Assembly: GCA_007116915.1 (NCBI GenBank)
Contig: SKHQ01000060.1
Location: 1-17,001 of the forward strand
From: Candidatus Methanomethylophilaceae archaeon
GTDB taxonomy: Archaea; Thermoplasmatota; Thermoplasmata; Methanomassiliicoccales; Methanomethylophilaceae
Direction: 5' to 3'
Length of the DNA: 17,001 bases
Part shown: one piece after another, positions 13,782-17,001 of the stretch
How the letters are laid out: every line of letters begins with the position of its first letter
Position numbering within the stretch: the stretch's first letter is position 1
Translations under genes and position numbers: made by a program
Notes under the pieces: generated by a model
Told to the model about the DNA's origin: nothing
The model's input: the letters and a program-made list of their open reading frames with translations, nothing else
The model's database searches: none

Positions 13782-14365
13782 CGTCCTGGAACGAATCCCG
13801 ACCGCGGGAAAGGCCTCCTCCCTTGGAGGAGAGGATCTCCAACCACCGTTGGTTCACCGACCGGATGAACGAGATATACCATGAAAACCGCGATTTCCTG
13901 CCTTTGTATGTGCAGAGAATCGCCGAGGAGAAGATGCGCAACCATGCCCTGGAGGGGATGAGGCGTTCACATGAGGTCATGGGTCTGATGATGGGCGGCC
14001 GTTTCGAGTGGCAAGGTAAGGAATATGCGATGACGCGCGATGTCGTCACCACGGAACTTGAGGCCAGTGAGTACCATGTCCGTTTCGACCATGACGCGCT
14101 CGAAGGCCTATTCGAATCCCTGGACGATCTGGATTTCGATTATTCCATCGTAGGATGGTACCATTCGCATCCGGGCATCGGTTGTTTCATGTCCGACACC
14201 GATATAAGCACTCAGGAGGGGGCGTTCAACATGCCTCACCACAGTGCACTGGTCCTCGACCCGGTACGGCGGGAGATGGAGGCCTACTGTCTCATAGATG
14301 GGAAGGTTGAGACCAGGCCGATGGGCATTTATTGGGACCTTCATCAGGACCCGTACCGCGGCTAG
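13766..14365 (+). CDS. JAMM/MPN+ deubiquitinase-like metalloprotease, Rpn11-like
   Basis: Predicted zinc isopeptidase removing or trimming the conjugated modifier. The 199-residue MPN domain has catalytic Glu70 in H-E-V-M-G-L-M-M-G (69-77) and the JAMM motif G-W-Y-H-S-H-P-G-I-G-C (130-140) continuing to S-D-T-D (143-146): zinc ligands His133, His135 and Asp146, with Ser143. From memory, human Rpn11 reads E-V-M-G-L-M-L-G and G-W-Y-H-S-H-P-G-F-G-C followed by D-I-N-T-Q; here D-I-S-T-Q follows, like CSN5 and Rpn11. Then comes A-L-V-L-D-P (161-166), as in those proteins. Residues 1-60 form a polar/helical extension, and the Rpn11 C-terminal region is absent. The frame is open upstream, but the ATG at 13766 after AAGGAT and GGAG sites is the sensible start, overlapping the E2 gene by 16 bases. 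Its TAG stop shares a CTAG with the opposing gene. Confidence 0.94.
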   Translation: MPAKITSWNESRPRERPPPLEERISNHRWFTDRMNEIYHENRDFLPLYVQRIAEEKMRNHALEGMRRSHEVMGLMMGGRFEWQGKEYAMTRDVVTTELEASEYHVRFDHDALEGLFESLDDLDFDYSIVGWYHSHPGIGCFMSDTDISTQEGAFNMPHHSALVLDPVRREMEAYCLIDGKVETRPMGIYWDLHQDPYRG

Positions 14366-14901
14366 ACCCAGATCGCATGACGATGACGCATGGCGTTCTC
14401 GTCCTGCTCCAATCTTTTCATCAGAAGCGGTATGAGACTGTCGAAGAATATCACCGCCGAGTTCTCGAAGAGCGTACCTAGCGGGGCTTGCTCCTTCTTG
14501 TCACCGTTGCATACCTGAGGTATGCATATGACCATGTTCGAAGCATGCGCCAGTTTGCTGCTCGGTTCCGAGGTCACGCCCACCACTTTTGATCCGAGAC
14601 GACGGGATATGTTAGCGGTCTGCACCGCAGACATGGTCTCACCGGTATTGGATATTATGATCGTGAGGTCACCGTCACCGACGATGGGAGTGGTCATATC
14701 TCCGACGAAATGCACGTCCATGCCCAGCTGTACCAGACGTACGGCTAAGAACTTCCCTGCCAGACCGGAGCGTCCCGCTCCGTAGATGAACACCTTCCGG
14801 GCCGCGGCCAAAAGGTCAGTGACCTGGTCCACGGCCTCGTCGGGTATCTCCTCGAGGGATTTCGCTATCTCCTCCAGGATGTAGGAGTTCGCCTTCCTCA
14901 T
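14362..14901 (-). CDS. hxlB: 6-phospho-3-hexuloisomerase-like SIS-domain protein
   Basis: A 179-residue single SIS (sugar isomerase) domain. The PHI family isomerises 3-hexulose 6-phosphate and fructose 6-phosphate in the ribulose monophosphate pathway, which in archaea serves mainly to make ribulose 5-phosphate or fix formaldehyde. Seen: G-A-G-R-S-G-L-A (41-48), the phosphate-binding S-N-T-G-E-T (84-89), A-P-L-G-T-L-F-E (139-146), a conserved PHI segment, and the C-terminal M-R-H-R-H-A (171-176), like the family's R-H-A-N end. The partner hexulose phosphate synthase is not in the window; instead the gene overlaps the upstream TIM-barrel gene by ATGA, so the two are co-translated. GAGG precedes the ATG. 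Another phosphosugar isomerase activity is possible. Confidence 0.87.
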   Translation of the reverse strand: MRKANSYILEEIAKSLEEIPDEAVDQVTDLLAAARKVFIYGAGRSGLAGKFLAVRLVQLGMDVHFVGDMTTPIVGDGDLTIIISNTGETMSAVQTANISRRLGSKVVGVTSEPSSKLAHASNMVICIPQVCNGDKKEQAPLGTLFENSAVIFFDSLIPLLMKRLEQDENAMRHRHAIWV

Positions 14902-15968
14902 ACCTCTTCCTCGTCCTCATACTCGTCATCGATCGTCTCTTCGATGACCTTGCCCTTCTTACGGAGGGCCTTGGCGACGCGCTTGGTGAGTACACGCTCG
15001 TGTATCACCTTCATGTACATGGCGTCATGCTCGAGTAGAGGTGAGCTCGATATTATCGTTATCTCCGGCCTCTTCTCCACCAAAGCCTCGGCCAAAGGTT
15101 CGAACCTGAGATCGCCCTTCTTTATGGGCGTCAGGCGCTTCTCGTTGTAATTGTCATGCTCCACACCAGCAAAGTGGGCATGGAACCTTCCCCCTACATA
15201 TTCATGTACTCTGTCCAGTAGATCGGAGAAGTCAGCAGCCTCCATCAGAGTACCGCCCTCACGAGCGTGGTGATGGGGGAAGTTGACGACCGGAACGACG
15301 TTGTCCACAACGTCACATATCTCCAATATCTCATCGAGGTTTCCGAACACCTCCTGCCTACCGGATATCTCCAATCCCAGTCTTGGGGCGATATTGTTAT
15401 CCTCCCACCAGGCCATGATATCGCTGAGGGATTCTATTATCAGATCGGACGTCTCCTTCTTACCGCGACCGTTGTACAATCCCATGTGAGTGACCACGAT
15501 ATCACCTTGCAGGGCATGGGTCATGAATGCCGACCACCGGATCGAGTCCATACATTTGCCGGATAGTTCATTACGGGCGCCGAGGTCCATGTAGTACGGA
15601 GTGTGCATGGAGAGCGACACGTCGAGCTTTCTTGCCAGTGCACCGATGCTTAGGAGGTCCTTGTAGCTGTTGGTAACACCGGAACCCATGCAGACCAGGA
15701 TATCCTCCTCTTCCACCACTGCGGTCGGGTCACTGACGGGCATGTCATCCGAGCCATCATCCTTGATGAGCTCCACAACCAGCCCTCCCTCGAGATCGGC
15801 CAGAGTTAGGCCTATCTCCTCCTCCTCCGGATAGCGGTCGAGGGTGTTGGTTCTCACCATCTGGACCTCGAGAGCGCCGAGGCCGAGATTGTGGACATCC
15901 TCTATACCATCCTTTAACGTGCGACCTTTACAAGAAAGCGGAATACCAGCTGGACCAAACCTAATCAT
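14898..15968 (-). CDS. TIM-barrel protein of the endonuclease IV/xylose isomerase-like superfamily
   Basis: A 356-residue archaeal AP-endonuclease-family-2-like protein beginning F-G-P-A-G-I-P-L-S, as in other archaeal members. Candidate metal ligands in endonuclease IV order: His122 (S-M-H-T-P-Y-Y), His161 (T-H-M-G), Glu200 (G-L-E-I-S-G-R), Asn229 followed by F-P-H-H-H (230-234) where endonuclease IV has Asp...His, and His263/His265. The usual late Glu is not obvious (I-I-S-S-S-P), so AP-endonuclease activity is doubtful; a sugar-phosphate isomerase or epimerase is possible. Between about residues 45 and 95 there is an acidic insert, and the tail (about 343-356) is very acidic. GGTGA precedes the ATG and a TATATATG lies upstream. 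It overlaps the PHI gene by ATGA, suggesting a joint sugar-phosphate or nucleic-acid role that the sequence does not define. Confidence 0.78.
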   Translation of the reverse strand: MIRFGPAGIPLSCKGRTLKDGIEDVHNLGLGALEVQMVRTNTLDRYPEEEEIGLTLADLEGGLVVELIKDDGSDDMPVSDPTAVVEEEDILVCMGSGVTNSYKDLLSIGALARKLDVSLSMHTPYYMDLGARNELSGKCMDSIRWSAFMTHALQGDIVVTHMGLYNGRGKKETSDLIIESLSDIMAWWEDNNIAPRLGLEISGRQEVFGNLDEILEICDVVDNVVPVVNFPHHHAREGGTLMEAADFSDLLDRVHEYVGGRFHAHFAGVEHDNYNEKRLTPIKKGDLRFEPLAEALVEKRPEITIISSSPLLEHDAMYMKVIHERVLTKRVAKALRKKGKVIEETIDDEYEDEEEV

Positions 15969-16004
15969 CTATTCACCCGAAGAGCTTTTTAGTTATCAAT
16001 CTAT

Positions 16005-16012
16005 CATATATA
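16005..16012 (-). promoter_or_regulatory. TATA box of the TIM-barrel/PHI operon
   Basis: TATATATG on the reverse strand lies about 40 bases before the ATG at 15968, predicting a leader of about 14 bases that contains the GGTGA ribosome site (15973-15977). Confidence 0.5.
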
Positions 16013-16133
16013 CCTGTATCTGATTTGGACAGATAGCCCGGTGTTTCTATCAAGAGACAGGTTATTTAATAAACCAATGCCGCATCATTCGTGTACTGAC
16101 GAAGTTTTTTGCAAGCTGCGGCGGTTGGAAAGA

Positions 16134-16141
16134 TTTATAAA
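16134..16141 (+). promoter_or_regulatory. TATA box of the ribosomal protein operon
   Basis: TTTATAAA preceded by the purine-rich GGAAAG (a BRE-like element) predicts a start near 16164 and a leader of about 27 bases containing GGGAGAG (16175-16181) before the L18e ATG. This is the best-looking promoter of the window. The interval 16013-16133 between the two divergent promoters shows only a partial palindrome (16062-16077). Confidence 0.6.
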
Positions 16142-16190
16142 CAACATTCTTATTGGTGCGTCACCCAACAATGTCGGGAGAGTCAGACAA

Positions 16191-16553
16191 ATGAAGAGGA
16201 ACTTCAAAACGGATCCGAACCTGGTTGCCCTCATATTCGACCTGAAGGCAACTAACAGAGAGAACGGAGCCGCTATCTGGCGAGACATTGCTAAGAGGCT
16301 GGAGAAACCCAAGAGAAATTGGGCGGAAGTCAACCTCAGCAATCTCGAGCGGAACACCAAGGACGGTGAGACCATTCTGGTCCCCGGAAAGGTGTTAGCG
16401 GCCGGTTCCCTAGACAAGAAATTGACAGTTGCAGCTTACAGCTTCTCCGAGAGGGCCTTGGCCGAGATCGAGGGTGCTGGTGGCAAGGGAATGACCATAA
16501 GGGAGCTCATGGAAGAGAACCCCAAGGGCTCTAAAGTAAGGATAATGGGGTGA
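16191..16553 (+). CDS. rpl18e: 50S ribosomal protein L18e
   Basis: A 120-residue large-subunit protein of archaea and eukaryotes. The N-terminal segment K-T-D-P-N-L-V and the following helix, the R-D-I-A-K-R-L-E-K-P-K-R-N-W-A-E-V-N segment, I-L-V-P-G-K-V-L-A-A-G (about 61-71) and the K-L-T-V-A-A segment are L18e signatures. The frame stays open upstream to 16041, but the extra 50 residues are not L18e-like and cross the promoter, so the ATG at 16191, nine bases after GGGAGAG, is the start. First gene of the L18e-L13-S9 operon, as in many archaea. Confidence 0.95.
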   Translation: MKRNFKTDPNLVALIFDLKATNRENGAAIWRDIAKRLEKPKRNWAEVNLSNLERNTKDGETILVPGKVLAAGSLDKKLTVAAYSFSERALAEIEGAGGKGMTIRELMEENPKGSKVRIMG

Positions 16554-16554
16554 T
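16547..16554 (+). promoter_or_regulatory. Shine-Dalgarno of rpl13 overlapping the L18e stop
   Basis: GGGGTGAT spans the L18e stop codon and ends five bases before the L13 ATG, so the two genes are probably translationally coupled. Confidence 0.65.
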
Positions 16555-16559
16555 TTCTG

Positions 16560-16979
16560 ATGGTTACAATAATCGATGGAAGGGATCACATCCTTGGTAG
16601 GCTCTCCAGCGTGGTCGCCAAAAAGATACTAGAAGGTGAAGAGGTGGTCATCCTTAACGCCCGTGACGTGCTAGTCACCGGTGATAAGTACCGCACATTC
16701 ACTGATTACAAGCAGATCGATGATCTCGGCAAGATACGCAAGGGCCCGTACAACCCCCGCCGCGCCGACCTTATAATGAAGAGGACCGTGCGCGGAATGA
16801 TACCTTTCAAGCAGCCCAGGGGCAGAGATGCCTACCGCAGACTCAAAGTCTTCGTGGGTGTGCCCAAGGAAATGGAGGGCATCAAGCCTGAGCGCATCGA
16901 GGACGCGATGATACTGAACACTTCGAGGTACACGACCCTTGGAGAGGTCGCCAAGTTCCTGGGATCCAACGTGAGGTGA
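16560..16979 (+). CDS. rpl13: 50S ribosomal protein L13
   Basis: A 139-residue archaeal uL13. Seen: I-I-D-G-R-D-H-I-L-G-R-L-S-S (4-17), V-V-I-L-N-A-R-D (28-35), and K-G-P-Y-N-P-R-R-A-D (61-70) followed by R-T-V-R-G-M-I-P (75-82), the archaeal form of the L13 core. ATG at 16560 follows the GGGGTGAT site. The stop is TGA at 16977-16979, six bases before the S9 start. Confidence 0.96.
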   Translation: MVTIIDGRDHILGRLSSVVAKKILEGEEVVILNARDVLVTGDKYRTFTDYKQIDDLGKIRKGPYNPRRADLIMKRTVRGMIPFKQPRGRDAYRRLKVFVGVPKEMEGIKPERIEDAMILNTSRYTTLGEVAKFLGSNVR

Positions 16980-16984
16980 AGGAA

Positions 16985-17001
16985 ATGGCAGATATAGTCA
17001 A
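16985..17001 (+). CDS. rps9: 30S ribosomal protein S9, first codons only
   Basis: An ATG at 16985, preceded by GGTGA at 16975-16979 overlapping the L13 stop, begins a frame reading M-A-D-I-V before the window ends. S9 follows L13 in archaea and the position fits, but five residues cannot identify it; the call rests on gene order. Confidence 0.55.

Noticed and set aside
13328..13945. 205-residue reverse ORF opposite the E2 and JAMM genes
   Set aside because: Antisense to two genes with intact active sites; no domain pattern and no promoter or ribosome site of its own.
12197..14365. Naming the locus a Bil anti-phage system
   Set aside because: The four functions are the same set, but the Rpn11-like JAMM and eukaryote-like E2, plus housekeeping neighbours, do not specifically support Bil. 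A phylogeny is needed before using the name.
16062..16077. Palindrome-like GGTT...AACC as an operator
   Set aside because: Only the outer four base pairs and the innermost two match; the AT-rich centre makes this likely by chance.
16041..16190. 50-residue N-terminal extension of L18e
   Set aside because: It crosses the TATA box and predicted transcription start, and L18e proteins begin at the position of the 16191 ATG.
1..17001. tRNA genes, rRNA, CRISPR arrays, insertion sequences, replication origin
   Set aside because: No tRNA-like cloverleaf with T-loop signature in the intergenic gaps, no regularly spaced repeats, no transposase motifs and no origin-type repeat cluster were seen by eye; tRNAscan-SE and a repeat search would confirm.

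Overview
The window looks like a compact archaeal chromosome segment of moderately high G+C. Archaeal markers are an eRF1-type release factor (NIKS, GGQ, YxCxxxF), archaeal-type ArgS, PheS and TrpS, the archaeal D-aminoacyl-tRNA deacylase DtdA, ribosomal proteins L18e-L13-S9 in archaeal order, a stand-alone lipoate ligase catalytic domain resembling the Thermoplasma enzyme, an S-layer-like PKD/CARDB surface protein, TATA-box promoters and apparently leaderless starts. A euryarchaeon of the Thermoplasmata (possibly Methanomassiliicoccales) is my best guess. That is inference from remembered family features, not a search.

Layout: 1-1756 is the 3' part of a membrane-anchored surface protein. 1794-2501 is a lipoate-protein ligase, meeting tail to tail a reverse-strand operon aRF1-argS-GNAT acetyltransferase (5937-2485). 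6002-6682 is UMP kinase, converging on dtdA (7513-6677). A winged-helix/TPR protein (7614-8855) converges on pheS (10376-8856), and trpS (11543-10419) lies behind it. A four-helix membrane protein follows (11715-12143). After the key locus come a SIS-domain hexulose-phosphate isomerase-like gene and a TIM-barrel endonuclease-IV-like gene (15968-14362, reverse). A ribosomal protein operon (L18e, L13, S9) then runs off the right edge.

The key locus is 12197-14365: four consecutive same-strand genes encoding an E1-like activating enzyme, a ubiquitin-like protein ending exactly in Gly-Gly, a canonical E2 conjugating enzyme (HPN plus catalytic Cys) and a JAMM metalloprotease whose active-site segment closely resembles proteasomal Rpn11/CSN5. 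The last three are tightly coupled, and the Gly-Gly codons of the modifier appear to double as the Shine-Dalgarno of the E2 gene. Together they could activate (E1), carry (Ubl), conjugate (E2) and remove (JAMM) a protein modifier. No RING or other E3 is visible. This is a plausible complete ubiquitin-like conjugation/deconjugation system in an archaeon, set among translation genes.

Genes are packed closely. Four convergent pairs overlap or abut at their stop codons, and several same-strand neighbours overlap by ATGA or one to a few bases. No tRNA, rRNA, CRISPR array, insertion sequence or origin is visible, and no gene-free stretch reaches 300 bases.
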